A stretch of DNA of 64,000 nucleotides from an uncultured Formosa sp. (GTDB lineage: Bacteria; Bacteroidota; Bacteroidia; Flavobacteriales; Flavobacteriaceae). The notes beneath the pieces are model-generated. The model was not told the origin of the DNA, searched no databases, and saw only the letters and a program-made list of their open reading frames with translations. The position numbers were made by a program, and so were the translations under genes. The stretch is from the NCBI RefSeq assembly GCF_947500765.1, contig NZ_CANMTH010000001.1, positions 62,001 to 126,000 of the forward strand, written 5' to 3'. Positions 29,455 to 39,659 of this stretch are shown one piece after another. Position 1 is the first letter of the stretch. Each line of letters starts with the position of its first letter.

Positions 29455-31827
29455 TTAAAATTTGAAATTATAAGTAATAGATGGCACTATCCCGAAAATA
29501 GCTGTGCGTGTAGCTTCATTAACACCGGTTTCTAAGTTTTGCCCGAAAGAAATTGATGCAGCATTTTTACGATCGTATAGGTTGTAAATACTAAACACCC
29601 ACTCGCCTTTCCACTTTGCATTTGGTTTTTTATTAGGTGTATAAGTTGCTCCTACATCTAATCTGTTATAAGAAGGTAATCTGTTTGCATTACGACTGTC
29701 GTAAACAGGAATAGATAAACCTTCGTATTCGTATTGACCAACGGGATACGTTGTAGGTCGACCAGTTTGAAAGATAAAATTGCTACTTAAACTCCATTTT
29801 TCAGATAATTCATAAGACCCCGTAACCGATAAATCATGTGTTCTATCGTATGCGGTATTGTACCATTCTCCATCATTAATACCCAATCCGCCAGCAGAAC
29901 CACCAGGTGTTCTTTGTTCAGATTTTGAAAGTGTATACGCAAACCACCCTGTAAATCTTCCTTTATTTTTTCGGAATAAAAACTCTAAACCATACGCTCT
30001 AGATTCGCCAGATAAAATTTGAGTTTCTATATTGTTTTGAGCAATTAAATTTGAACCATCTATATAATCAATTCTGTTATCTACCGTTTTATAATACGCT
30101 TCGGTTTCTATAGAAAACAAACCGTTAGATAATTCTTTAAAATACCCTATTGAATATTGATTTGCTAATTGAGGCTCTATAAATGTACCACTTGGCGCCC
30201 ACACATCTAAAGGCGTTGCATTAGCTGTATTAGATAATAAATGTAAGTATTGTGCAATTCTTGAATACCCTAATTTTACAGAAGACGATTCGTTTAATTG
30301 ATATGCTAAACCTAAACGCGGTTCGAAGTTAGAAAAAGTCTTTATAGACTCGCCTTTAGAATAGTCTATTTCTCCAGTTTTTGTCCCCTCTTCATAAATG
30401 CCAAAATTTTCATTATAAACCACTGGCTGATTATTTTCGTAAGTCGAAATTGCTTGTCCACCTAAACGATTAAACAGACTAAAACGCAACCCCAATTGAA
30501 GGTTTAAACGATCTGTAAATTTATGTTCCACGTTTGCATAAACACCACTTTCAAAAGCCCGTTTTTCATCTAAAATATCTTCATTAATCGAAGAGTCTTC
30601 ATCTGTTGGTCTTACTTCTCCTGGATTGAAATTATAATTAATTCCACTCACTCCAAAATCGATAGTGGTTTTATTATTTAAGTAATATTTAAAATCATAT
30701 TTAACATTGAAATTTTTAATGTCCGATTGCCAATCTAAACCAATAAAATCTAAAGTTAAGCCATAATTATACATGCTATAAATTACAGATAAGTTTGAAA
30801 ACAACTTATCATTAAAGACATGGTTCCAACGTAAATTTAAAGTACTATTTCCGTATGAATTTTTAAAAGAATCTGAAAAATTTAAAATATCTCGACCAAA
30901 ATAACCAGATAAATACAATTTGTTATTCTGATTGATTTCGTAGTTCCCTTTTGCATTTACATCGTAAAAATAAGCGGTATTATCTTGCCCAGCGGCTTGT
31001 AAGAATAGATGTGCATAAGACGAACGTCCTGCAACAATAAATGAGCCTTTACTTTTAAATAAAGGGCCTTCCGCTGCAAGTCGGCTTGAAATTAAGCCAA
31101 TTCCGCCCGTTAAATCAAAATCTTTACTATTCCCTTCTTTCTGACGTATATCGAGCACAGACGACACGCGACCACCGTAATTAGACGGAATATTACCTTT
31201 ATACAGCTTCACATCTTTTACAACATCTGCATTAAAGACAGAGAAAAAACCAAACAAATGCGATTCGTTGTAAATAATAGCTTCATCTAAAAGTACTAAG
31301 TTCTGATCTGTAGCTCCACCTCTAACATTAAAACCGTTAGAACCTTCGCCATTATTAGTAACACCTGGCAACATTTGTATAGATTTTACTAAATCGACTT
31401 CACCTAAAACTGCAGGAATTTTTTTAATGGTTTCACCTTTTATAACAGACACGCTCATTTGTGGATCTCTAATGTTTGCTTTTTCAGATTCTTCAGCCGT
31501 AATTACAACTTCATCTAAAGTGGTTGTATCTTCTTCCAACTCGAAGGACACATTCTGATTTTTATCTAATTGAATTTGTCTTGAAACTGTAACATAACCT
31601 AAGTAAGAAACCACAAGGTTATAGGTTCCTTTTGGAGCAGAAAGCGAGTAAAATCCGTATGCATTAGTTATGGTTCCGTTACTAGTATTTTCTAAATAAA
31701 CAGAAGCTCCAAAAACAGATTCTCCGTTAGAAAAATCTTTAATAGTTCCACTTACAGAGAAATTTTCTTGGGAGTGCATAATCACACCAAGAAGTAAAAA
31801 GCAAACACTAAGTGTTGTTTTCATCAT
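29455..31827 (-). CDS. TonB-dependent receptor with carboxypeptidase-like regulatory N-domain
   Basis: VSGTIKDFSNGESVFGASVYLENTSNGTITNAYGFYSLSAPKG; plug domain NNGEGSNGFNVRGGATDQNLVLLDEA; beta-barrel C-terminus. Confidence 0.94.
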   Translation of the reverse strand: MMKTTLSVCFLLLGVIMHSQENFSVSGTIKDFSNGESVFGASVYLENTSNGTITNAYGFYSLSAPKGTYNLVVSYLGYVTVSRQIQLDKNQNVSFELEEDTTTLDEVVITAEESEKANIRDPQMSVSVIKGETIKKIPAVLGEVDLVKSIQMLPGVTNNGEGSNGFNVRGGATDQNLVLLDEAIIYNESHLFGFFSVFNADVVKDVKLYKGNIPSNYGGRVSSVLDIRQKEGNSKDFDLTGGIGLISSRLAAEGPLFKSKGSFIVAGRSSYAHLFLQAAGQDNTAYFYDVNAKGNYEINQNNKLYLSGYFGRDILNFSDSFKNSYGNSTLNLRWNHVFNDKLFSNLSVIYSMYNYGLTLDFIGLDWQSDIKNFNVKYDFKYYLNNKTTIDFGVSGINYNFNPGEVRPTDEDSSINEDILDEKRAFESGVYANVEHKFTDRLNLQLGLRFSLFNRLGGQAISTYENNQPVVYNENFGIYEEGTKTGEIDYSKGESIKTFSNFEPRLGLAYQLNESSSVKLGYSRIAQYLHLLSNTANATPLDVWAPSGTFIEPQLANQYSIGYFKELSNGLFSIETEAYYKTVDNRIDYIDGSNLIAQNNIETQILSGESRAYGLEFLFRKNKGRFTGWFAYTLSKSEQRTPGGSAGGLGINDGEWYNTAYDRTHDLSVTGSYELSEKWSLSSNFIFQTGRPTTYPVGQYEYEGLSIPVYDSRNANRLPSYNRLDVGATYTPNKKPNAKWKGEWVFSIYNLYDRKNAASISFGQNLETGVNEATRTAIFGIVPSITYNFKF

Positions 31828-31982
31828 ATAAATACAGTTTTATTAAAATACAAAACAACAGAAATTCTTTTGTATTATACAGATAAATATAATCTTAAAG
31901 GCTGAAATAATGATATTTAAATGTAATTAGTAATCTTTGGTTAACAATTCAGAAATAAAGACTCTTAATAGTTAGACATAAA

Positions 31983-32015
31983 AAAAGTCAAACACGTGTA
32001 TCATGTTTGACTTTT
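31983..32015. terminator. Hairpin terminator downstream of ompH-like gene
   Basis: AAAAGTCAAACA cgtgtatca TGTTTGACTTTT. Confidence 0.88.
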
Positions 32016-32039
32016 AAGATAATAAGATTATTATTTAAA

Positions 32040-32552
32040 TTATTTCTTATAAGAATCGTTTAATGCTTTAATAAGTGTTTCAGTTAAATCGTCTGCATCT
32101 TTACCATACATTACACTACCTGCATCATTACTTCCTAAAATATAATCGTAAGCATTTGTTTCACCATAATTTTTAACAAATTTTCTTACTTTAGAAATTA
32201 AAGAATCAATCTCTTTTTGACTCTGCAAAGTAATTTGCTGCTCGCCCATCTGAATTTGTTGCTGTAACATTTGTTGTTTTTGCCCTAACTGTTGGTAACG
32301 TGCTTGTGCTTTATCTTGAGGCATTTTTGAAGCTTGCGCTTGAAACTCTTGATATTCTGCTTGAAATGCTTGAGCTAAACTGTCTGTATTTTTATTAGAC
32401 GCCTCAATCATTGTTTTATATTTTGCTTCTACATCTATTTTTTCTTGATATTCATTAATCAATTTAGAATTGTCTACAAATGCTATTTTTTGAGTTTGCT
32501 GACAAGAAGCCATAGTAATTAATGTAACTACTAATAAAGATATTTTTTTCAT
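32040..32552 (-). CDS. OmpH/Skp family periplasmic chaperone-like lipoprotein
   Basis: IAFVDNSKLINEYQEKIDVEAKY; Q-rich coiled coil; lipobox MASC. Confidence 0.88.
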   Translation of the reverse strand: MKKISLLVVTLITMASCQQTQKIAFVDNSKLINEYQEKIDVEAKYKTMIEASNKNTDSLAQAFQAEYQEFQAQASKMPQDKAQARYQQLGQKQQMLQQQIQMGEQQITLQSQKEIDSLISKVRKFVKNYGETNAYDYILGSNDAGSVMYGKDADDLTETLIKALNDSYKK

Positions 32553-32594
32553 TGTTCCTAAAATTTATTTTGTGAAACAAAAATAGAAAAGTTA

Positions 32595-32635
32595 GATAGA
32601 TAATTAACCTAATATTATGCTATTAACTATCTATC
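32595..32635. repeat. Inverted repeat upstream of ompH-like gene
   Basis: GATAGATAATTAA [15 nt] TTAACTATCTATC, 12 of 13 paired. Confidence 0.65.
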
Positions 32636-32783
32636 AGATATTTTTATTGATTAATTGTTTTTAATAAATTATACTTATCAAAAATAGCTTTATTTAAAAG
32701 GATTTAAGAAAAGATTACAAAAAAGACTACTCACAACACCTTACAACACTTAAAACACTCTATAATCGCTTTAAATGGATTGT

Positions 32784-33641
32784 TTACACGTTTTTAACTA
32801 CATAAATTAAAGAAGAGTACTCTCCAGACTGTTTTGCCTTAATATTAGACTGCAAACCTATTTTTGTAGCGTTAATAAAATTCATTTTTCCTGTTTTATA
32901 TTTTTCAGAAAGTAAACTCACATAAAATGCATCAAAAATCATAGGCAATGTTTTTATAACTTTAAATTGTTGCTTGGCTAAAAATTTAGATATTCCTGTT
33001 TGTGAAAAATGCCAAAGATGTCTAGGCACATCAAAAGCTGCCCAAAATGATTTATAATAACTAGCATCATAACTTTTAAAATTAGGAACAGCTATTATTA
33101 AAACACCATCTGTTTTTAAAAGACGTTTGTAATTTGCGATATGCGTATCTAAATTTGGTAAATGTTCTAAAACATGCCAAAGTGTAATAACATCAAAACT
33201 ATTACTTTTTAATTCATCTATTTTAGAAGTATCATATATATCATTACCAACTTTATTAATTGCCAATTTTCGAGCATCAACATCTGGTTCGATTCCAAAA
33301 ACATTCCAGGCATTAGATTTTGCAATCTGAAGAAAATCTCCTGTCCCACACCCTACATCTAAAAGTGTTTTTTCCGATAGATTAAAACTATTAATTAAAT
33401 TTAATTTTCGTTTTAAAGCAACACGTTTTACTACATGATATGCTTTTTCAAACATATTACGTTTTGCATCTGTATGGGAAATATAATCTTCGCTTTTATA
33501 ATACTCCCCTAACCGATCTGCTTTTGGTTGCGGTGTGGTTATTAAAATATCAAGATCTGTATCATGTATTAATTCGAATTGTTCTGAAGACACAGAATAA
33601 TCTTTACATTTTAAATACACGTTATTTACTATTTTATTCAT
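32784..33641 (-). CDS. Class I SAM-dependent methyltransferase
   Basis: LLDVGCGTGDFLQIAKSNAWNVFGIEPD, DVITLWHVLEHLPN. Confidence 0.92.
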   Translation of the reverse strand: MNKIVNNVYLKCKDYSVSSEQFELIHDTDLDILITTPQPKADRLGEYYKSEDYISHTDAKRNMFEKAYHVVKRVALKRKLNLINSFNLSEKTLLDVGCGTGDFLQIAKSNAWNVFGIEPDVDARKLAINKVGNDIYDTSKIDELKSNSFDVITLWHVLEHLPNLDTHIANYKRLLKTDGVLIIAVPNFKSYDASYYKSFWAAFDVPRHLWHFSQTGISKFLAKQQFKVIKTLPMIFDAFYVSLLSEKYKTGKMNFINATKIGLQSNIKAKQSGEYSSLIYVVKNV

Positions 33642-33730
33642 GAATTATAATAATGAAGCACTCATACAATACTTCTAAAATTTCCAATTAAACTTATTTT
33701 TTACTGATGTTTACAATTAAAACAATTATT

Positions 33731-33746
33731 TGTTCCACGTGGAACA
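33731..33746. promoter_or_regulatory. parS-like ParB-binding palindrome TGTTCCACGTGGAACA (site 1), inside a 30-bp perfect palindrome 33724-33753
   Basis: Exact 16-bp palindrome with parS core; just past the mnmG stop codon. Confidence 0.85.
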
Positions 33747-33752
33747 AATAAT

Positions 33753-35624
33753 TTATCTCCCCATATAAACCAATAAAACAGAAATATCGTTAGGAGATAC
33801 TCCGCTAATTCTAGAAGCTTGAGAAATACTTGTAGGTTGAATTTTTTTCAATTTTTCACGTGCTTCAAAACTCATGGATTTAATTTGAGAATAATCATAA
33901 TTGCTAGGAATTTTAATATCCTCTAATCGTGTTAATTTATCTGCATTGTTTTTTTCTTTTTCAATATAACCAGCATACTTAACTTGAATTTCTGTTTGCT
34001 CTATAATCTCACGATCTAAATCATGTTCCTGAATATACTTGTCAATTTCTGGAATTTTACGTACATCGTCCATTTCAATATTTGGACGCGCAAATACCTT
34101 AAATAATTTACCAGATTGATTTACTGTAGCAGAATCTTTTTCTTCAAGAATAGGATTAATTACATCTGGTTTAACACTTAAATCTTTAAAGAATTGAACA
34201 AAATTTTCAGACTTAGAATGTTTATCTTCCATACGTTTTAAACGTTTTTCTGAAGCTAAACCAATTTCAAAACCTTTTGGTGTTAATCTAAAATCTGCAT
34301 TATCCTGTCTAAGTAACGTTCTATATTCTGCACGAGACGTAAACATTCTATAAGGTTCTTCTGTTCCTTTTGTAATTAAATCGTCTATTAAAACACCTAT
34401 ATAAGCTTCATTTCTTTTAAGAATAAATTCATCTCTTTCTTGCACTTTAAGTGCTGCATTTATACCAGCCATTAAACCTTGAGAAGCCGCTTCTTCGTAT
34501 CCTGTGGTTCCGTTAATCTGACCAGCAAAATATAATCCTTCAACCAACTTAGTTTCTAATGTATGCTTTAATTGTGTTGGCGGAAAATAATCGTACTCGA
34601 TAGCATAACCTGGTCTAAAAAATTTAACCTTTTCAAATCCAACAACAGAACGTAATGCTTTAAATTGAACATCTTCTGGAAGCGAAGTAGAAAAACCATT
34701 TACATACACTTCGCATGTATTCCATCCTTCTGGTTCTATAAATAATTGATGACGATCTTTATCTGCAAAACGATTAATTTTATCTTCTATAGAAGGACAA
34801 TATCTAGGTCCTAGACTTTTAATTCTTCCATTAAACATAGGTGAACGATCAAACCCTTCGCGAAGTAAATCATGAACCAAAGTACTAGTATATGTCATAT
34901 AACAAGATCGCTGTTTTGTTAGCGGTTTTGTAACATTAGAATATGAAAATTTTTCTGGAGAAGCATCACCAGGTTGCTCAGTCATTTTAGAATAATCTAA
35001 AGAACGACCATCTACACGAGGTGGTGTTCCTGTTTTCATTCTACCCGATTGAAAACCTAACTCTACAAGTTGTTCTGTAATTCCAGTAGCAGCTCTTTCA
35101 CCTGCTCTACCTCCACCAAAGTTTTTATCGCCAATATGAATTAATCCATTTAAAAACGTACCATTTGTTAACACAACAGATTTTGCTCTCACCTCAATTC
35201 CTAAAGATGTTTTTACACCAGCAACTTTATTTCCTTCGATAATTAACCCAGAAACCATGTCTTGATAAAAATCTAAATTAGGTGTTCGCTCTAGCATTAA
35301 TCTCCAATCTTCTGCAAAACGCATACGATCACTTTGTACTCTTGGACTCCACATTGCAGGTCCTTTAGATTTATTCAGCATTTTAAATTGAATAGCAGAC
35401 GTGTCACTAACAATTCCGCTATAACCACCAAGTGCATCTATTTCACGAACAATTTGACCTTTAGCAATACCACCCATAGCAGGATTACAAGACATCTGTG
35501 CAATGTTTTGTAAATTCATTGTAATTAACAATGTACTACTACCCATATTTGCAGCAGATGCAGCAGCTTCACTACCTGCATGTCCTGCACCAACAACAAT
35601 TACATCGTATACTTTATCGAACAT
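33753..35624 (-). CDS. mnmG: tRNA uridine-5-carboxymethylaminomethyl(34) synthesis enzyme MnmG (GidA)
   Basis: YDVIVVGAGHAGSEAAASAANMGSSTLLIT; CNPAMGGIAKGQIVREIDALGG. Confidence 0.98.
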   Translation of the reverse strand: MFDKVYDVIVVGAGHAGSEAAASAANMGSSTLLITMNLQNIAQMSCNPAMGGIAKGQIVREIDALGGYSGIVSDTSAIQFKMLNKSKGPAMWSPRVQSDRMRFAEDWRLMLERTPNLDFYQDMVSGLIIEGNKVAGVKTSLGIEVRAKSVVLTNGTFLNGLIHIGDKNFGGGRAGERAATGITEQLVELGFQSGRMKTGTPPRVDGRSLDYSKMTEQPGDASPEKFSYSNVTKPLTKQRSCYMTYTSTLVHDLLREGFDRSPMFNGRIKSLGPRYCPSIEDKINRFADKDRHQLFIEPEGWNTCEVYVNGFSTSLPEDVQFKALRSVVGFEKVKFFRPGYAIEYDYFPPTQLKHTLETKLVEGLYFAGQINGTTGYEEAASQGLMAGINAALKVQERDEFILKRNEAYIGVLIDDLITKGTEEPYRMFTSRAEYRTLLRQDNADFRLTPKGFEIGLASEKRLKRMEDKHSKSENFVQFFKDLSVKPDVINPILEEKDSATVNQSGKLFKVFARPNIEMDDVRKIPEIDKYIQEHDLDREIIEQTEIQVKYAGYIEKEKNNADKLTRLEDIKIPSNYDYSQIKSMSFEAREKLKKIQPTSISQASRISGVSPNDISVLLVYMGR

Positions 35625-35655
35625 TTTTATTAAATTTTAAATTATAATTATTAAT

Positions 35656-35671
35656 TGTTCCACGTGGAACA
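35656..35671. promoter_or_regulatory. parS-like ParB-binding palindrome TGTTCCACGTGGAACA (site 2), inside a 22-bp perfect palindrome 35653-35674
   Basis: Exact second copy of the 16-mer at 33731, in the ybeY-mnmG spacer. Confidence 0.85.
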
Positions 35672-35689
35672 ATTGCAAAAAAAGGTAGA

Positions 35690-36100
35690 TTAGTTAAGTT
35701 TGGAAAGATAGTAATCTTCTTTAGAACGCATAAGTTTAGCGGCATCATCAGTCTTGTCTTTATACCCACAATAATGCAAAACGCCGTGTACAATAACACG
35801 ATGAATTTCGTCTTCAAAATTGGTTTTAAAATCTAAAGCATTATCCTTAACACGTTCTACAGATATATAAATATCGCCGTGAATTTCTTTACCAATACAA
35901 TAATCAAAACTAATAACATCAGTTAAAGTATCATGATCTAAAAACTCTACATTCAATTTATGTAAGTATTCATCGTTACAAAAGATATAATTAATTTCGC
36001 CTTCTTTACATCCTTCCTCTACTATAGTCGCATTAATCCATTGAGCTAACACGTCTTCGTTTACCAATTCAAAATCGGTTTCATAATTAAAATATATCAT
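35690..36100 (-). CDS. ybeY: Endoribonuclease YbeY / rRNA maturation factor
   Basis: LTDVISFDYCIGKEIHGDIYIS, HRVIVHGVLHYCGYKDKTDD. Confidence 0.95.
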   Translation of the reverse strand: MIYFNYETDFELVNEDVLAQWINATIVEEGCKEGEINYIFCNDEYLHKLNVEFLDHDTLTDVISFDYCIGKEIHGDIYISVERVKDNALDFKTNFEDEIHRVIVHGVLHYCGYKDKTDDAAKLMRSKEDYYLSKLN

Positions 36101-36102
36101 CG

Positions 36103-39100
36103 TTATTTATTAAAATACAGTTGCACTTTATTTTTAAAACTTTGCTGCAAAGGTAGGACTTGTCTGTTTAATATCTCAGTAGTATTAAAATATTGTTTTG
36201 CCTGAGGTAATTTATCTAAACTGTTATTTGTAAACGAATCAAAATTAGTTTTAGATTCTCTTTTATTTTCTTGTTCTTGTTGAAATGTAGCCTCTTGTAA
36301 TTTTAATAATTGATGTTCAAAATTTAACATCTTTTCAAGTGTCTTTTGAGTAAAACCGTCATTTAATAAATCCATTTCAACATCTTCCATTTCCCTTAAT
36401 AAACGTCTTCCATCAGGTGTTAAACCTTCTTTAGCTAAACGTTCTTCTAGTTGATTTCTTAATTCTTGCTGCCGTTGATAAATACCAAATAATTCACCAT
36501 TTAATTCTTCAGTCTTTAATCCGTTACCTTGTCCTTGATTTTCACCATTACCTTGTTGCTTGGCATTTTCTTGTTCACCACTAGAACCAGATTTGCCTGT
36601 TTTACCTGAATCACTTTCTTTTTCTTTACCTTCTCCTTTTCGCGAACCTTCACCTTGCATTTGTTGTTGCATTTGTTTATTAAGTTCGTCCTGACTCATT
36701 ATAATATCTTGAAGCTGATCTTCACTTTTACCAGATTGTTTACTTTTACTACCTTGTCCTGAAGATGAAGAAGAGTTTAATTGATCTTCCATATTATCAA
36801 GAATATTACTTAATAAATCTGCTAATACATTTGCTGAAGAAAACACATGTTGCTGAGACGATACTCCTTGATAAATTAAGTTTTCAGAAAACTCTTCAAG
36901 CGAAGTATCTAGATAATAATATAACTCTAAAATCTCATTATTTACTTGTTCGGACAACATAGGCTGACGCAGAGATAAAGAAAACAAACTATCATCTACA
37001 TGTTCAAAATACTCGCGTAAGTCATGTTGCTTTCTTAATTTCTTAGCGTAAGTATGATGATTAACATCAATAGTTTTAAAATCATTCATTAACGCTTCTT
37101 CATCAAAAGAAAATATTAATAAGTTATCTAATATTTGACGAAGCATATCAGCATCTTCTTGCATTTGTTCTCCCCCATCCATTTGCATAGACTCTTGCAT
37201 AGAAGAACTCATTTGTTTCATTTTCTGACCAGACTGCTTTTGTTTTTGTTTAGCCTTTTGTTCAGATTTCTCAGAATCGTTAGCATCATTAGAATTACGC
37301 TCTTTCAAGTTTTCTAAAGCTTGTTTTTGAAGCTCATCAATTTCAGATTCGGTTTGTTCATCTCTAGGAAAATTCATTGGTTTTTTAAGCTCTTTATTTT
37401 CCTGCTGTAAAGCATCTAATTCTTTTTTAAATTCGTCGAATTTAGAATTTAGATTTTCTTGTTTTTCAGAAGTGTTTTCTTTTTCAGATTTTTCAGATTG
37501 ATGGATTTGCTCATCAGCTAAAGTTTCTAAATCTTGTTGCAATTTTTCCATTTTTTTTGCAACATAAAAACGCTTAGTCAATTCTACTAATTGCTCTAAA
37601 CTACGCTTCTGTTTTTTGTTTTGATTACTTAAATATTTAAACTTTTCAGACAGTTCTTCCTCACTAATTTTATCTTGTAATTTTTCTAATTCATCTAAAA
37701 GACGTTCATCTTGTTTTAATTGTTGTTCGTTATCTTTTAAACGTTTTTCAAGGTCTTCTTTTAATGCATCATTTTTTTGGTCTTTATCAAATTCTTTAAG
37801 TTGTTCTTGAAAAGATTTATTGAAATTTTTCATCATCTTTTCTTGTTGTTCTTGGCGTTTAAGAACTTGGTGAATTTGTTTTTTATCATTAAAATTTAAA
37901 CTCTTTTTTATCTTCTGAGTTTTAGAAATATCATCTATATTTTTTTGATTCTCATCAAACTTTTTTAATGTATTATTAAAATCTTGAATGGAATTTTTTT
38001 GTTGTTCCAGTTGAGTATTTTTAGTTTCACTCAATGTTTTTTCTCTATATGTAAATACTTCACTTTTTGTACGTTTATATTTATGAAATTCATCATTATC
38101 GAAAACTTCAAAATATAAACTATAAGATACACCTTCTTTTAATTTTAATTGATTTGGAAAAGCAGTAATAAATTGATCGACATTGGATTTTGAAATAGGA
38201 ATAGAAATAGTATGTAACTCACTTAAATTATCTGTTTCAAAATAAACAAGATTCAAATCCTTTAAGCCATAATCGTCACTAACTTGACCATTAAAATACA
38301 TGGTTTTTAAATCGACTGTATCACGTACCATTTCAATTTTTAATTCAGGAAATTGATCTTTTATTACATCTATAGCAAAACTTAAATTTTCATAATTCTG
38401 AAGATTATTGTTACTCGTGCTTAAGCTATAGTTAAAATCAGAAACAACGTATTTGGAAGCAACAAAATTATCTGAATCTTTATCAAAATTAATTGTATCA
38501 AAAGCACATAACTGTACTTGATTTGTAGACTTCGTTTTTAATTTCCAAGTTACTTTTGTGCCTTCTGGAACAATTGCATTTCCAGAGCTTTTTAAAACTT
38601 CGTTTTGTTTTTTTGTATAGTTAGGATAATCTAAAACCATATTGAAACTTAATAAAGTTGGAACAGCAACAATAGATAAATTATAAGGTTTAGAGCGTAC
38701 ACCATTAGCTTGTAATTGAAATGTGATGTTGTCCTTTAAATTATTAAAAACATATTCAAAAGCACCAGAACCTTTATCTTTTAATATATAGGTTTCATTA
38801 TTAAATACAATCTCGGCTTGTTCAGGAATAACATCCCCTGCAGTATTTATATATAAAGTAAAGTCTTTATTTTCAATTGCGTTAAGATTTTCGTTAACAA
38901 CAAAAAAATGAAACGGTGCTGGTGGTTCATAAGCAGTCTTATAATCTACAACACGCTTATAACTATCTGTAAACCAGTTTATTTTACCTAAAAAAATAAA
39001 AAACAAGATAACTAAAACAGGTAAAACAGCGTATTTTAAATATGTAACATTCTGATTAAGGTTTATAGCTAATTTAAAAGGCACTGGACTTAACTCTGAT

Positions 39101-39495
39101 GCTTTCTGATTAATGCTAGCTATTAATAATTCAGATTTAGAAGCATCTTCATGAAGTTGTAAAACATTCAGTAATTTATCATTTACTTCAGGAAAATAAT
39201 TTCCGATAAGTTTTGAGGCTTCTACATAATTAATGCCTTTATTAAGTTTAAATAATTGCATTAACGGAATAATAATAAACTTGACAAAAAGTGAAACTTC
39301 AACCAAGATGAAAAGCCAGAATAAAACTGCTCTAGCATTTTGGCTTAACCACAAAAAATGTTCAACCAAAAGGGTAAATAAAAAATACAAAAGTCCGATA
39401 GAAAAAAACAAAATTGCACCTTTAATAAGTTCATTAATGTAATAACGACTTATAAAGGCTTCTAATTTTTTAACTATAACTTTAAAATTATCCAA
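36103..39495 (-). CDS. DUF4175 family protein; N-terminal TM helices and very long Q/K/E-rich coiled coil
   Basis: 1130-aa ORF; N-term ISRYYINELIKGAILFFSIGLLYF; KLRKQHDLREYFEHVDDSLFSLSLRQPMLSEQVNNEI. Confidence 0.82.
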   Translation of the reverse strand: MDNFKVIVKKLEAFISRYYINELIKGAILFFSIGLLYFLFTLLVEHFLWLSQNARAVLFWLFILVEVSLFVKFIIIPLMQLFKLNKGINYVEASKLIGNYFPEVNDKLLNVLQLHEDASKSELLIASINQKASELSPVPFKLAINLNQNVTYLKYAVLPVLVILFFIFLGKINWFTDSYKRVVDYKTAYEPPAPFHFFVVNENLNAIENKDFTLYINTAGDVIPEQAEIVFNNETYILKDKGSGAFEYVFNNLKDNITFQLQANGVRSKPYNLSIVAVPTLLSFNMVLDYPNYTKKQNEVLKSSGNAIVPEGTKVTWKLKTKSTNQVQLCAFDTINFDKDSDNFVASKYVVSDFNYSLSTSNNNLQNYENLSFAIDVIKDQFPELKIEMVRDTVDLKTMYFNGQVSDDYGLKDLNLVYFETDNLSELHTISIPISKSNVDQFITAFPNQLKLKEGVSYSLYFEVFDNDEFHKYKRTKSEVFTYREKTLSETKNTQLEQQKNSIQDFNNTLKKFDENQKNIDDISKTQKIKKSLNFNDKKQIHQVLKRQEQQEKMMKNFNKSFQEQLKEFDKDQKNDALKEDLEKRLKDNEQQLKQDERLLDELEKLQDKISEEELSEKFKYLSNQNKKQKRSLEQLVELTKRFYVAKKMEKLQQDLETLADEQIHQSEKSEKENTSEKQENLNSKFDEFKKELDALQQENKELKKPMNFPRDEQTESEIDELQKQALENLKERNSNDANDSEKSEQKAKQKQKQSGQKMKQMSSSMQESMQMDGGEQMQEDADMLRQILDNLLIFSFDEEALMNDFKTIDVNHHTYAKKLRKQHDLREYFEHVDDSLFSLSLRQPMLSEQVNNEILELYYYLDTSLEEFSENLIYQGVSSQQHVFSSANVLADLLSNILDNMEDQLNSSSSSGQGSKSKQSGKSEDQLQDIIMSQDELNKQMQQQMQGEGSRKGEGKEKESDSGKTGKSGSSGEQENAKQQGNGENQGQGNGLKTEELNGELFGIYQRQQELRNQLEERLAKEGLTPDGRRLLREMEDVEMDLLNDGFTQKTLEKMLNFEHQLLKLQEATFQQEQENKRESKTNFDSFTNNSLDKLPQAKQYFNTTEILNRQVLPLQQSFKNKVQLYFNK

Positions 39496-39632
39496 TCTAA
39501 CTTGTATTTAACCCACTAAATTACAATAATAATTTTAGCTATAACAGCCTTAAAATGCAACATTCTGTTAAAATGAAATTTTTAAAATGATTATCTCTTT
39601 TATTAAAGCTTTCATCTTTACACTTATCACAG

Positions 39633-39640
39633 TATCTTTG
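39633..39640 (+). promoter_or_regulatory. Candidate flavobacterial -7 box (TATCTTTG) for gltX
   Basis: TANNTTTG match 20 nt upstream of ATG, with TTTACAC about 15 nt upstream. Confidence 0.55.
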
Positions 39641-39659
39641 CACTCTTAAATAAAAAAAC

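Noticed and set aside
31983-32015. CACGTG core as a further parS candidate
   Set aside because: Flanks (AAACACGTGTATC) do not match parS; explained by a terminator hairpin
32733-32763. Quasi-tandem ACAACACCTT/ACAACACTTA/AAACACTCTA
   Set aside because: Only three short imperfect units; not a CRISPR or meaningful VNTR
35614-35817. Minus-strand 67-aa ORF overlapping ybeY and the second parS-like site
   Set aside because: Alternate frame of ybeY; no independent signal
37135-37317. Plus-strand 60-aa His/Leu/Arg-rich ORF
   Set aside because: Antisense of the low-complexity Q/K/E region of the DUF4175 gene
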